33,318 nt of DNA from JBFXDI01 sp050181295 (GCA_050181295.1 JBFXDI010000034.1:1-33318); one strand, 5' to 3'; counted from the stretch's first letter, positions 16,144-25,833 are shown. Notes: generated from the sequence alone by a model not told the origin. Translations and numbers: made by a program.

Positions 16144-17148
16144 TCAGGGTTGCCGGGCGCCCGTGCGGGCAGCGCCCATCACGCGCAGGAAGTTGCCGCC
16201 CAGGATGTTCCGGATATCCTCATCCCCATATCCGTGAGCGAGCATCGTCGAAACGAGCTCCTTGAGCTGCTCGGGCTGGGCATGCGCGGGATAGGGCATG
16301 GGCCCGTCATCGTTCTGGGGCCACAGATCGCGCTCGCGCTGGATCCAGGCCCAGATCGCATCGACGTCGCGCACATAGTCGAGACCGATGCCGACATGCT
16401 CCGGTCCGACAAGAGTGGCCACATGGTCGACGTGGCGGAACATGGCCGATGTGGAAGCGGCGTCATCTCCGAGGAACTCGTTGACGCCGTTGATGCCGAC
16501 GAGCCCTCCGGATTGGGCGCATGCCCGGATCTGATCGTCCCTGATGTTGCGATAGTGGGGAACGAGCGCGTGGGCATTCGAGTGCGAAAAGATGAACGGG
16601 CCTTTGCAGACCTCCATGGCTTCCATCGAGGTGCGATAGCCCGTGTGGGAGCCATCCACCAGCATCCCGACCCGGTTCATCTCCTCTATCAGGCGGATTC
16701 CGAACTTGCTGAGGCCGCCGTCGTTGCGCTCGACGCAACCGTCTCCGACGGCATTTTTCAGATTGTAGACCAGGAGAGCATGACGCACCCCTAGATCGTA
16801 ATAGGTCTTCACCATCTCGACCGAGCCATCCATGGGCTCCATGCCCTGGAAGTGGAATCCAACGGCGAGCTTCCCAGCCGCCTTGGCGGCCAGGATGGCG
16901 TCCGCGCTGTCGGCGAAAACCATGTCGTCAGAGGAGTGGATCTGCGCCTTCACCACGGAGATGTGGCGCGTGGTGGCGGCGAGCGAGTTCCTTGGCATGC
17001 TCACGGTCAGGGAGACGAAATTGATGCCGGCCCTGCCGAACCTCGGAAGCGTGGTGTCGTCGATCATGTAGGGCTCGAACCACGGCAGCGTCATGTCGCA
17101 GATGACGGCGGTTCTCATGATTTCCGCCGTCCTGTCGGGGTGATGCAT
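16144..17148 (-). CDS. Peptidase M19 (membrane dipeptidase) homologue, altered metal site
   Basis: A 334-residue TIM-barrel protein of the renal dipeptidase family. Conserved parts are LPW (21-23), VDGSH (165-169, His168), FSHSNAHAL (188-196, His189), YRNIRDD (199-205) and GIGLDY (Asp257). The usual first ligand pair H-x-D before LPW reads D-M-T here, and the bridging glutamate of VEGGH is replaced by Gln101 in HFQGMEP. Catalysis may thus use a different metal set or be lost. GAGGA before ATG 17148 sets the start. It lies 101 nt after the binding-protein gene on the same strand, so both probably handle a peptide or amino-acid derivative. Confidence 0.85.
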   Translation of the reverse strand: MHHPDRTAEIMRTAVICDMTLPWFEPYMIDDTTLPRFGRAGINFVSLTVSMPRNSLAATTRHISVVKAQIHSSDDMVFADSADAILAAKAAGKLAVGFHFQGMEPMDGSVEMVKTYYDLGVRHALLVYNLKNAVGDGCVERNDGGLSKFGIRLIEEMNRVGMLVDGSHTGYRTSMEAMEVCKGPFIFSHSNAHALVPHYRNIRDDQIRACAQSGGLVGINGVNEFLGDDAASTSAMFRHVDHVATLVGPEHVGIGLDYVRDVDAIWAWIQRERDLWPQNDDGPMPYPAHAQPEQLKELVSTMLAHGYGDEDIRNILGGNFLRVMGAARTGARQP

Positions 17149-17249
17149 TGTTCCTCGGGGCTTGTGTGGAAGACGTCCAGGTGGAGAGGGCGCGGCCGTA
17201 GCCGCGCCGTCCAAGGTCGAATCGGTATTCGCGTACGGCCTATTCGAAG

Positions 17250-18833
17250 TCAGCTCTCGAGCCAGACCGCCTCGGAGCATCGTCCGCCCATGAGCTCGGA
17301 ATTGATGTCCGGGGTCAGTCCGCCGACCTTGGACACATGCGCGTCGATTAGATTGGCGAAAACCGGAATGATGTAGCCGCCGGTGTCCCGGATGAGCCGC
17401 TGCGCCTCGCCGTACATCTCCTTGCGCTTGGCGGTGTCCAGGGTGATGCGCGCCTCCGCGAGGAGCTTGTCGAACTCGGGATTGCTCCAGAAGGTGTCGT
17501 TCCAGGAGGAGCCGGTGGAATAGGCCAGGGTGAGCATCATATCGGCGGTCGGCCTGCCGCCGAACCAGCTCATGTAGAACGGCTTCTTGCCCCAGATGTT
17601 CTCCCAGTAGCCGTCATCGGGCTCGCGTACGACATTGATGTCGATGTTCGCCTTGCGAGCCGCTTCCTTGAAAAGGAGGGCCATGTCCACCGCGCCGGCG
17701 AATGCGCCATTCGCGGCGCTCAGGTCGAGGGCAAGCTTGTCGAGCCCTGCCTTGCGCAGATGGAAGCGGGATTTGTCGGGGTCGTACCCGTGCTGCCCGA
17801 GCGCCGCATGGAAAGGATCGGCTTCCGGGATCGAGTGATCGTTGCCGATGCTGCCATAGCCACCGAGCACGTTGCTCAGGATCTTATCGCGGTCGATCGC
17901 ATGCTTGAGGGCCAGCCGGACGTCGTTGTTGTCCAGGGGCGCCACGCGGGTATCCATGACGAAGCAGTAATGGGTGCGGCTCGGGGAAACGACCGTTTCG
18001 ATGCCCGGTGTGCGCTTCAGGAGATCCGCGAGCCGCGTGTCGACGCGATTGATGATGTCGGCTTCACCGGCTCGCAGAGCGTTGAGCCTGGCGGTCGAGT
18101 CGTTGATGGAGAAAGTTTCGACCGAGTCCACATAAGGCCGGCTGGTGGCGAAGTAGTTTCTGTTGCGCTCGCCAAGGCTGCGCACTCCCGGCTCATGCTT
18201 CGTCATGGCGAATGGACCTGTCCCGACCGGGTTGGCCCAGTTGCCAAAACCCTCCGGCACGATGCCGAGATGATAGTCGCCGAAGACATAGGGCAGGTCG
18301 GCGTTGCCGCCCTTGAGCGAGATTAGAACGCGATGCGGCCCATCCGCCTTGATCTCCCGCACCCCTGACAGGAGCGGCTTCGCCCCGGATTTGGAATCAT
18401 CGGAGATATGGCGCTGGATGGAATAGATGACGTCGGCCGAACTGAGCGATTTGCCGTTGTGGAACTCCACGCCCTTGCGCAGCTCGAAGGTCCACTCATC
18501 GACGCTCTTGTTGCTCGACCAGGACTCCGCGAGTTCGGGTAGCGCCTCGCCCTTGGCGTTCACCTCGACGAGGCCGTTGTAGACCTGCCTGTTCAGCAGC
18601 GCGCCCACGGAGTTCTGCGTCGTCGCGGGGTCCATGCTGTCTGTGGTGCTGGCGCCGCCAAGGCCAAGCCGGAGCTTCCCGCCCCGTTTCGGAGCATCGT
18701 CAGCCCTCGCTCTGCCTACAGGTCCGGCAAGCGGCTGGCTCCCCAAGGCGAGGCCGGCAACCGCCGCAGTCTTCATCAGCCTGCGCCGGGTGATACCTTT
18801 TCTCGATTGTGAGTGCGTGTGAGCGTTCCCCAT
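17250..18833 (-). CDS. ABC transporter substrate-binding protein, family 5, Tat signal
   Basis: A 527-residue periplasmic binding protein of the peptide/nickel type (SBP family 5). The N-terminus has a twin-arginine motif (TRRRLMKTAAVAGLALG, residues 15-31) and cleavage near ARA-DDA. The hallmark region reads WTFELRKGVEFHNGKSLSSADVIYS (key residues W, F, R, F, G and DV), with later DPDKSRFHLRKAGL typical of the family. AGGGAGGGA before the ATG is a strong ribosome site. No permease or ATPase genes follow; only the M19 homologue does, so the transporter partners lie elsewhere or are shared. Likely ligand is a di- or oligopeptide, inferred from family and neighbour. Confidence 0.9.
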   Translation of the reverse strand: MGNAHTHSQSRKGITRRRLMKTAAVAGLALGSQPLAGPVGRARADDAPKRGGKLRLGLGGASTTDSMDPATTQNSVGALLNRQVYNGLVEVNAKGEALPELAESWSSNKSVDEWTFELRKGVEFHNGKSLSSADVIYSIQRHISDDSKSGAKPLLSGVREIKADGPHRVLISLKGGNADLPYVFGDYHLGIVPEGFGNWANPVGTGPFAMTKHEPGVRSLGERNRNYFATSRPYVDSVETFSINDSTARLNALRAGEADIINRVDTRLADLLKRTPGIETVVSPSRTHYCFVMDTRVAPLDNNDVRLALKHAIDRDKILSNVLGGYGSIGNDHSIPEADPFHAALGQHGYDPDKSRFHLRKAGLDKLALDLSAANGAFAGAVDMALLFKEAARKANIDINVVREPDDGYWENIWGKKPFYMSWFGGRPTADMMLTLAYSTGSSWNDTFWSNPEFDKLLAEARITLDTAKRKEMYGEAQRLIRDTGGYIIPVFANLIDAHVSKVGGLTPDINSELMGGRCSEAVWLES

Positions 18834-19017
18834 GCCAATTCCCTCCCTTTTTGGCTCCTGCTCTGCGGCGTGAATAGTTGTTGTTTCTTAGACGCTTGCG
18901 TTCTGCTTCCGAGCTCCGCTTCATTGCTTGCTCTATGGCTACGGTTCCATCCGGCTTTTGACAAACGAGATTAGTAATGAAAGCATTGTGAGCAATTCTA
19001 ACAGGGAGATGGGTCGC
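18834..19017. promoter_or_regulatory. Divergent binding-protein/LysR control region
   Basis: This relatively AT-rich gap separates the binding-protein gene (minus) from the LysR gene (plus), the usual place for LysR binding. A plus-strand TTGACA lies at 18958-18963. A small palindrome ATTG-TGAG-CAAT sits at 18985-18996, close to the LysR start. AGGGAG at 19003-19008 is the LysR ribosome site. No textbook T-N11-A box could be assigned with confidence. Confidence 0.45.
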
Positions 19018-19974
19018 GTGAGACGCTTGCCGCCGCTCAATGCGCTGCGTGCCTTCGAGGCGACAGCGCGGCATCTGTCCATGACGCGCGCGGCTGCGGA
19101 GCTGAATGTCACGCACGGCGCCGTGAGCCATCAGGTGCGCGCCCTGGAGCAGCGGCTCAACGTGTCGCTCTTCCGTCGCAGCGGCGGCTCGTTGCAACTG
19201 ACCCCTTACGGGTCCGCGCTGCTGCCGGCGATCTCCCAGGCTTTCGGCTCGATCGCCGAGGCGGTGTCGCTTCTCACCGAGCCGGGTGGGGAGGGCGATC
19301 TGGCGCTTTGCTGCCTGCCCTCGCTCATGACCTTCTGGCTGCTGCCCCGTCTCGATCAGTTCTCCCGCCTGCACCCCGGAGTCCGCCTCAAGCTCATCGC
19401 CTCGAACGACCGTCGCAGGGTGCATGACCAGAGCATTGATCTGTGGATCACCTACGGAGTGGAATCGTGGCCCGACCGGGAATGCGAGCTTTGGTTCCAG
19501 CCGCGCCTCATACCGGTCGCGAGCCCCGCGCTCATCAATGCCAGGCCGCTCAGATCCGTCGCCGATCTGCGGCTCCACGCCCTGCTGCATGCCGATGACG
19601 GTCGGGAGTGGAGCCGCTGGCTTGTCGAGGCGGGCGTGCCTGAACTGGCTTGTGGCGCCAACCATGTGATGTCAGACGGTCACCTGTCCATCGAAGCGGC
19701 GATGCACGGTCACGGCATAGCACTTTGCGACAGCCTCACGAGCGCGGATCTCCTTGCCTGCGGCAAGCTGGTCAGGCCGCTCGATCACACGATCGTGGCG
19801 CCCGATTCGTTCTATCTCGTGTACCAGAAGGGCAAGAGACGCAGTTCCACGGTGCGCGCGTTCATCAATTGGGCCTTCGCGGAGGCATCGGGAGCGGCCA
19901 AGCCGGAACAGCCGCCCTTGGCCCGCAGGCGCCCGCGCGCCCGGGCGGAGGCCATTGCGCAGCCGGGGAAGTAA
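19018..19974 (+). CDS. LysR-family regulator, GcvA-like
   Basis: A protein of about 318 residues with an N-terminal winged helix (RRLPPLNALRAFEATARHLS, then MTRAAAELNVTHGAVSHQVRALE) and a C-terminal periplasmic-binding-like effector domain, closest in pattern to GcvA-type regulators. I favour GTG 19018, nine bases after AGGGAG and matching the usual family N-terminus; ATG 19009 touches the ribosome site directly, and a frame back to 18928 looks too long. It is divergent from the binding-protein/M19 unit, its probable target. The tail after residue 295 is a proline/arginine-rich extension. A link to the RND operon 208 bp downstream is possible but less likely. Confidence 0.88.
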   Translation: MRRLPPLNALRAFEATARHLSMTRAAAELNVTHGAVSHQVRALEQRLNVSLFRRSGGSLQLTPYGSALLPAISQAFGSIAEAVSLLTEPGGEGDLALCCLPSLMTFWLLPRLDQFSRLHPGVRLKLIASNDRRRVHDQSIDLWITYGVESWPDRECELWFQPRLIPVASPALINARPLRSVADLRLHALLHADDGREWSRWLVEAGVPELACGANHVMSDGHLSIEAAMHGHGIALCDSLTSADLLACGKLVRPLDHTIVAPDSFYLVYQKGKRRSSTVRAFINWAFAEASGAAKPEQPPLARRRPRARAEAIAQPGK

Positions 19975-20182
19975 CGGCTTCCGGCTTCCGGCCGGGTCGC
20001 TGCCGCGCCCCTCGGCAAAATATTCCCGTTGCTGTCGGGAGAAGACAATGGCTGTCGTCTTTGGTTGGAGCGGGGATGGCGGAAGGCGGCGAAGGAAAAC
20101 GGGATGAAATTCCATTTCTTGCGGAACCATTTGCCGCCACGTGACGTTGCCAAAACTTGGCGCAACGCCTAAATGAGCGCCC

Positions 20183-21322
20183 ATGTTGCGCCGCATCATA
20201 TATTTGACGCTCGTGCTCGTGCTGCTTGGAGGCCTCGGAGGCGGCATCGCCTTCTACGCCTTCCAGTGGAAGCCGCAGTTCCTCGCGCAGGTGATCTCGA
20301 GTGCCCCGAAGCCGGCTGAAACCGTCTCGGCGGAGCCGGCGCGCACGGAATCCTGGCAGCCGCATGTCAGCGCCATCGGCACGCTCGTCGCCGTGAACGG
20401 CATCGACATCACCCCCGAGGTAGGCGGCGTGGTGAAGGAGATCAACTTCGAGTCCGGCCAGCGGGTGAAGAAGGGCGACAAGCTCGTCCAGCTCGATACC
20501 TCGACGGAAGAGGCGGACCTCAAGAACTTCGAGGTTCAGCTCGCCAATGCGGAGATCGAGTTCAAGCGCATCTCCGAGGTCTTCAAGAAGGGCTTCTCCT
20601 CCAAGCAGGACCTCGACAATTCCACCTCGCGTCGCGACCAGCTGCGCGCCAGCGTCGAGCGCACCAAGGCGGTCATCGCCCAAAAGGCGATCTTTGCGCC
20701 CTGGGACGGCCAGCTCGGCCTGCGGGCCATTTCGGTCGGCAAGTATGTCGCCGCCGGCCAGCCGCTCATCTGGCTGCAGAGCGTCGATCCGATCTATGCC
20801 GACTTCACGGTCACTGAAGCCGATTTCGGCCGCATCAAGCCCGGCCAGAAGGTGACGGCAAGGTTCGACAGCTGGCCGGACGACACCTTCGAGGGCGAGG
20901 TGTTCACGACCGATTCCAAGATCGCGGCCGAGAGCCGCATGATCACCGTGCGCGCCAGCATCCCCAACGCCGACGGGCGGCTGGTGCCGGGCATGTATGC
21001 CGACGTCTCGGTGGACGTGGGCGAGCCGGAGCAGGTCGTGACGGTGCCCCGTACCGCCATCACCTACACCCTCTACGGCGACAGCGTGTTCGTTGTCGTG
21101 GAGGAGAAGAACGCCGATCCCGCCAAGGAGAAGGACCTCGTCGTCCAGCGCCGTTTCGTGAAGCCCGGCAGCGTGCGTGAGGGCCGCGTGCGGATTCTCG
21201 AAGGCGTGCAGGAGGGCGACCGCGTGGTGACCGTCGGCCAGAACAAGATCGACCAGGGCACCAAGGTCAAGATCGACAATTCGGTGGCGCTCGTAGAACC
21301 GGAAAACCGCACGTCGCAGTAG
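20183..21322 (+). CDS. RND efflux periplasmic adaptor (membrane fusion protein)
   Basis: A 379-residue adaptor linking an RND pump to an outer-membrane channel. It has one N-terminal membrane anchor (about residues 5-27) and no lipobox cysteine. Then come the split lipoyl domain (ITPEVGGVVKEINFESGQRVKKGD and AIFAPWDGQLGLRAISVGKYVAAGQ, key G residues), a short coiled-coil hairpin between them (about 110-165), and beta-barrel and membrane-proximal parts. It is 38 nt upstream of the permease gene and clearly in one operon. The 208-bp gap before it holds no gene; its promoter and any local repressor site could not be fixed. Confidence 0.93.
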   Translation: MLRRIIYLTLVLVLLGGLGGGIAFYAFQWKPQFLAQVISSAPKPAETVSAEPARTESWQPHVSAIGTLVAVNGIDITPEVGGVVKEINFESGQRVKKGDKLVQLDTSTEEADLKNFEVQLANAEIEFKRISEVFKKGFSSKQDLDNSTSRRDQLRASVERTKAVIAQKAIFAPWDGQLGLRAISVGKYVAAGQPLIWLQSVDPIYADFTVTEADFGRIKPGQKVTARFDSWPDDTFEGEVFTTDSKIAAESRMITVRASIPNADGRLVPGMYADVSVDVGEPEQVVTVPRTAITYTLYGDSVFVVVEEKNADPAKEKDLVVQRRFVKPGSVREGRVRILEGVQEGDRVVTVGQNKIDQGTKVKIDNSVALVEPENRTSQ

Positions 21323-21360
21323 CGGCGCAGCAAAGAGATGGAGCGGCGGGAGCCTTCCGC

Positions 21361-24300
21361 ATGAACTTCACCGACATCTTCGTGCGCCGCCCGGTGCTCG
21401 CCTCCGTGGTGAGCCTGCTGATCCTGCTCGTGGGCGTGAATTCGGCCTTCAACCTGCCGGTCCGGCAGTTCCCGAAGGTCTCCGACACGACAATCACCAT
21501 CACGACCACCTATCCGGGCGCCAACGCCGACCAGATCAAGGGCTTCATCACAACGCCCCTGCAGCAGGCCGTCGCCTCGACCGAGGGCATCGAGACGCTG
21601 AAGTCCACCTCGGCCCAGAATGTCTCGACCATCACCCTCAAGCTGCGGCTCGATGCCGACGGCGACCGCGCGCTCTCCGACGTGCTCTCGAAAGTGAACG
21701 AGGTGTCGGGCGACCTGCCGCGCGAATCCAACGACCCGATCGTGCAGCGCACGACCGGCACGCCCTATGCGCTCATGTATATCGGCTTCAATTCGAAGAC
21801 GATGAGCGCCTCCCAGATCAGCGATTATCTGGACCGCGTGGTGAAGCCGCAGATCCAGGCGATCTCCGGCGTTGCCGAAGCCGAGATCCTGGGCGGTTCG
21901 ACCTTCGCCATGCGCGTCTGGCTCAACCCGGACAAGATGGCCTCGCTCGGCATCACGCCGCTCGATGTCTCGAACGCGCTCGCCCAGAACAACTTCACCA
22001 CCGCCGCCGGCCAGGTGAAGGGCGACTTCACGCAGCAGAACATCAACGCCCAGACTTCGCTCGAGACGCCCGCAGCCTTCCAGGAGCTGGTGGTGGCGAC
22101 GCGCGGCGACACCGTCATCCGCCTGGGCCAGATCGCCACCGTCGATCTCGGCCCCCAGACCTTCGATTCGACCTCGGCCTTCGACGGCCTGAAGGCCGTC
22201 TTCCTCGGCATCCAGGCGACGCCTGATGCCAACCCCCTGACGGTCATCGACGCCGTTCGCAACGCCATGCCGGAGATCCAGCGTCAGCTCCCGCAGGGCC
22301 TCGACGCCAAGATCGCCTTCGACGCCACCGAGTTCATCAACTCCTCGATCGAGGAGGTGACTAAGACGCTCGCCGAGGCCGCGATCATCGTGGTGATCGT
22401 GATCTTCCTGTTCCTCGGCAATGTCCGCTCGACCTTGATTCCGGTCATCGCCATGCCGCTCTCGCTCGTCGGCGTGGCGATCTTCCTCCTGGCGCTCGGC
22501 TACTCCATCAATCTCCTGACGCTGCTCGCCTTCGTGCTGGCGATCGGTCTCGTGGTCGACGACGCCATTGTGGTGGTGGAGAACATCCACCGTCACATCG
22601 AGGATGGCATGCCGCCCTTCGATGCGGCGTTGAAGGGCGCGCGCGAGATCGCGGGTCCGGTCATCACCATGACGCTGACGCTGGTGGCGGTCTATGCGCC
22701 GATCGGCTTCACCTCGGGCCTGACTGGTGCGCTCTTCCGCGAGTTCGCCTTCACGCTCGCGGGCGCGGTCTGCGTGTCGGGCGTCGTGGCGCTGACGCTC
22801 TCTCCCATGCTGAGCTCCAAGATCTTCAAGCAGCATGCCGAGGAGGGCCGCTTCTCGCGCTTCATCGAGCGCATCTTCGGCGCCGTGCGGGGGTTCTATT
22901 CCCGCCGCCTCGAGGGCGCCATGCGCCAGCGCCCCGTCTTCGCCTTCATGCTGATCCTGATCGTCGCGACCTCCGGCGTGCTCTACGGCGCCGTCAACAA
23001 GGAGCTCGCGCCGTCCGAGGACCAGGGCGTGCTCTTCTCCTTCGTCAACGCGCCGGAGCACACCAACCTTGACTACCTGACCTCCTATACGCAGCGCATC
23101 ACCGACATCTTCATGGAAGTGCCGGAGCGCCAGAACGTCTTCACCATCAACGGCATGGGCTCGACCCACCAGGCCTTCGTGGGCCTCATCCTCAAGCCCT
23201 GGGGCGAGCGCGGACGCTCCGACCAGCAGGTGATCGCCGAGCTCCAGGGCAAACTCTCGGGCGTGCCGGGGGTCAAAACCTTCGCGACCGCGCCGCCTGC
23301 CATTCCGATCGGGGCCGGCGAGATGCCGGTCGAGTTCGTCATCACTTATCCGGGCGACTACCGGCAGGTCTCCGACGTGCTCCAGAAGCTCGACGAGGAG
23401 GCCAAGAAGTCCGGCCTCTTCATCTTCACCAACACGGACCTCCGCTTCGAGACGCCGCAGGTCGAGCTCATCATCGACAAGGACAAGGCAAACCGCCTCG
23501 GCGTGCGCATGTCGGATGTCGGCTCGACGCTTGCGACGCTCTTGGGCGGCAACTACGTGAACCGCATCAACATCCAGGGTCGCTCCTATCAGGTGATCCC
23601 GCAGGTGCCGCGCCTGCATCGTGGTTCCGCCGAGCGGCTGCTCCAGTACCAGGTGCGCACCGCCAGCGGCGACATGGTGCCGCTCTCATCGTTCATCCGC
23701 ACCGAACAGACGGTGCAGCCCAACAGCCTCGCCACCTTCCAGCAGCTGAACTCAGCAACCTTCCAGGGCGTGCCCTTCCCGGGCCGCACGATCGGCGAAG
23801 GCCTGGCGTTCCTGCAGCAGAAGGCCAACGAGCTGATGCCGCAGGGCATGACCTACGACTATCAGGGTGAAAGCCGCCAGTTCATCCAGGAAGGCAACGC
23901 GCTTGCCTACACCTTCCTCTTCGCGCTGGTGATCATCTATCTGGTGCTGGCGGCTCAGTTCGAGAGCTTCCGCGATCCCTTCATCATCCTCATCGGACTG
24001 CCGGCCTCGGTGTTCGGCGCTCTCTTCTTCCTCTTCATCCTGGGGGAGGTGAACGGCGCCATGCAGAACCAGTCGCCGATCAATCTCGGCTCCGGCACCA
24101 TGAACATCTACACCCAGATCGGCCTCGTGACGCTGATCGGGCTCATCTCGAAGCACGGCATCCTGATGGTGGAGTTCGCCAACAAGCTTCAGGAGGAGCA
24201 GGGGTTCGACAAGTTCGCCGCCATCAAGGAGGCCGCGGCCGTGCGGCTGCGCCCCATCCTCATGACCACGGCGGCCATGGTCATCGGCGTGGCCCCGCTC

Positions 24301-24522
24301 CTGATCGCGACCGGCGCCGGCGCCAAGAGCCGCTTCGACATCGGCCTCGTCATCGCCTCCGGCATGACCATCGGCACCTTGTTCACGCTCTTCATCACGC
24401 CGATCGTCTACAGCTACATCGCCGCCGACAGGCGCCCGGCCGAGCTCAGGGCGCAAGCTGCGCTGCCGCTTCGCGCGCCGCGTGAGGCTCAGGCTCCCGA
24501 GCGCCGGGAGGCGGCGGAGTAG
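21361..24522 (+). CDS. RND efflux permease, HAE1 (AcrB/MexB-like)
   Basis: A 1053-residue inner-membrane proton/drug antiporter. It begins with MNFTDIFVRRPVLASVV, typical of the family, and has twelve membrane segments and two large periplasmic loops. The proton-relay aspartates are in GLVVDDAIVVVENI (residues 400-401). GGGAG eight bases before the ATG marks the start. It would expel hydrophobic or amphiphilic compounds with the upstream adaptor. No outer-membrane channel gene of the TolC type is in the window, so a shared one is expected. The stop is 18 nt from the convergent NADH dehydrogenase stop with no clear terminator between. Confidence 0.95.
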   Translation: MNFTDIFVRRPVLASVVSLLILLVGVNSAFNLPVRQFPKVSDTTITITTTYPGANADQIKGFITTPLQQAVASTEGIETLKSTSAQNVSTITLKLRLDADGDRALSDVLSKVNEVSGDLPRESNDPIVQRTTGTPYALMYIGFNSKTMSASQISDYLDRVVKPQIQAISGVAEAEILGGSTFAMRVWLNPDKMASLGITPLDVSNALAQNNFTTAAGQVKGDFTQQNINAQTSLETPAAFQELVVATRGDTVIRLGQIATVDLGPQTFDSTSAFDGLKAVFLGIQATPDANPLTVIDAVRNAMPEIQRQLPQGLDAKIAFDATEFINSSIEEVTKTLAEAAIIVVIVIFLFLGNVRSTLIPVIAMPLSLVGVAIFLLALGYSINLLTLLAFVLAIGLVVDDAIVVVENIHRHIEDGMPPFDAALKGAREIAGPVITMTLTLVAVYAPIGFTSGLTGALFREFAFTLAGAVCVSGVVALTLSPMLSSKIFKQHAEEGRFSRFIERIFGAVRGFYSRRLEGAMRQRPVFAFMLILIVATSGVLYGAVNKELAPSEDQGVLFSFVNAPEHTNLDYLTSYTQRITDIFMEVPERQNVFTINGMGSTHQAFVGLILKPWGERGRSDQQVIAELQGKLSGVPGVKTFATAPPAIPIGAGEMPVEFVITYPGDYRQVSDVLQKLDEEAKKSGLFIFTNTDLRFETPQVELIIDKDKANRLGVRMSDVGSTLATLLGGNYVNRINIQGRSYQVIPQVPRLHRGSAERLLQYQVRTASGDMVPLSSFIRTEQTVQPNSLATFQQLNSATFQGVPFPGRTIGEGLAFLQQKANELMPQGMTYDYQGESRQFIQEGNALAYTFLFALVIIYLVLAAQFESFRDPFIILIGLPASVFGALFFLFILGEVNGAMQNQSPINLGSGTMNIYTQIGLVTLIGLISKHGILMVEFANKLQEEQGFDKFAAIKEAAAVRLRPILMTTAAMVIGVAPLLIATGAGAKSRFDIGLVIASGMTIGTLFTLFITPIVYSYIAADRRPAELRAQAALPLRAPREAQAPERREAAE

Positions 24523-24540
24523 CGCCGCTCCGAAGCGCCT

Positions 24541-25833
24541 TCACCCGGTGATGAGGCGCGCGCCGCGCTCGTAGGTGAGATAGGCCCAGGCCCATTCCAT
24601 CATGACGACGATCCGGTTGCGGAAGCCGATCAGGAAGAAAATGTGGGCGACGCACCAGAGCGCCCAGGCCGGAAATCCGCTCAGGCGGAGGCGGCCGAAA
24701 TCGGCGACCGCGCGGCTCCGGCCGATGGTGGCGAGATTGCCGTAGTCGCGATAGCGGAAGGGTTCCTCGGCATTTCCGCTGCCTGCGATCCGCCGCCGGA
24801 TGAGCTTTGCCACATGGCGGCCCATCTGCTTGGCGGCCGGCGCCACGCCCGGCACGAGTTGGCCCTTCTCGCCTCGCACCGCCGCCGTGTCCCCGATGAC
24901 GAAGATCGAGGGGTCGCCAGGAAGCGCGAGCGACGTGGTGACGATCACGCGTCCTGCCGCATCCTTCTCGGCGTCGAGCCAGCGAGCGGCGGGCGACGCC
25001 ATGACGCCCGCGCCCCACACCACGCAGGCCGACGGGATGCGCAGGCTGTCGCCCACGGTCACGCCATCCGTATCGCAGGCCGTGACCGGCTTTCCGAGCA
25101 GCACCTCGACGCCCAGTTCCTGGAGCTGGCGGAGCGCCGCGATCGAGAGCGATTCCGGGAAGGAGGAGAGGATACGCGGCCCCGCCTCGACGAGCAGGAT
25201 GCGGGCCCGGCTCGTGTCGATGCGGCGGAAGTCGCGCCTGACGGCCTTTCGCGCCAGCTCGGCAATGGCGCCGGCGAGCTCCACGCCTGTTGGCCCGCCG
25301 CCCACGATGACGAAGGTGAGGAGGCGGGCCCGCTCGGTCTCGTCCTCCGCCGTCTCCGCCGCCTCGAAGGCCGTGAGGATGCGGCGCCGGATAAGCGTCG
25401 CATCGTCGATCTTCTTGAGCCCCGGCGCCGCTCCTTCCCAGTCGTCGTGGCCGAAATAGGCATGCCTCGCGCCGGTCGCGATCACGAGATAGTCGAAGCC
25501 GACGCGCTTGCCCGACTGAAGCAGCACAACGCGGCCCGCGCGGTCGATCCCCTCCACTTGGTCCATGAGCACGGTTGCGTTCGCCTGCCGGCGCAGGATC
25601 AGCCGGATGGGGGTGCCGATCTGGGCCGGCGACAGCCCGGCGGTCGCGACCTGATAGAGGAGCGGCTGGAAAAGGTGGTAGTTGCGCCGGTCGATGACCG
25701 TCACCTCGACAGGCGCGCGCTTGAGCGCCGTGGCGGCGTTGAGGCCGCCGAAGCCGGCCCCGAGAATCACGACGCGCGGCCGCGCCGGCCGGTCACCCGC
25801 AAGCCTCGCGGCGGAAGCCCCCTCGACGTCCAT
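24541..25833 (-). CDS. ndh: Type II NADH dehydrogenase (NDH-2)
   Basis: A 430-residue single-subunit flavoenzyme that passes electrons from NADH to quinone at the inner membrane without pumping protons. The FAD fold is VVILGAGFGGLNAA (near the N-terminus), the NAD fold is VIVGGGPTGVELAGAIAEL, and FVIGDTAAV near residue 300 is the second FAD site. The C-terminal FPAWALWCVAHIFFLIGFRNR stretch and following helix are the usual membrane anchor. Start ATG 25833 follows GGGGAG by seven bases; an ATG five codons earlier has no such site. It is a single gene, divergent from the secreted protein gene at 26047. Confidence 0.92.
   Translation of the reverse strand: MDVEGASAARLAGDRPARPRVVILGAGFGGLNAATALKRAPVEVTVIDRRNYHLFQPLLYQVATAGLSPAQIGTPIRLILRRQANATVLMDQVEGIDRAGRVVLLQSGKRVGFDYLVIATGARHAYFGHDDWEGAAPGLKKIDDATLIRRRILTAFEAAETAEDETERARLLTFVIVGGGPTGVELAGAIAELARKAVRRDFRRIDTSRARILLVEAGPRILSSFPESLSIAALRQLQELGVEVLLGKPVTACDTDGVTVGDSLRIPSACVVWGAGVMASPAARWLDAEKDAAGRVIVTTSLALPGDPSIFVIGDTAAVRGEKGQLVPGVAPAAKQMGRHVAKLIRRRIAGSGNAEEPFRYRDYGNLATIGRSRAVADFGRLRLSGFPAWALWCVAHIFFLIGFRNRIVVMMEWAWAYLTYERGARLITG

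Noticed and set aside
20133..20190. Inverted repeat near the RND adaptor start (CGTTGCC ... GGCGCAACG)
   Set aside because: The arms pair only with a bulge and short length; not strong enough to call an operator.
21073..23619. An 848-codon open frame antisense to the RND permease
   Set aside because: It is rich in D, E, R, H and G in the pattern given by the complement of GC-rich codons, has no domain signature, and the opposite strand encodes a fully convincing permease.
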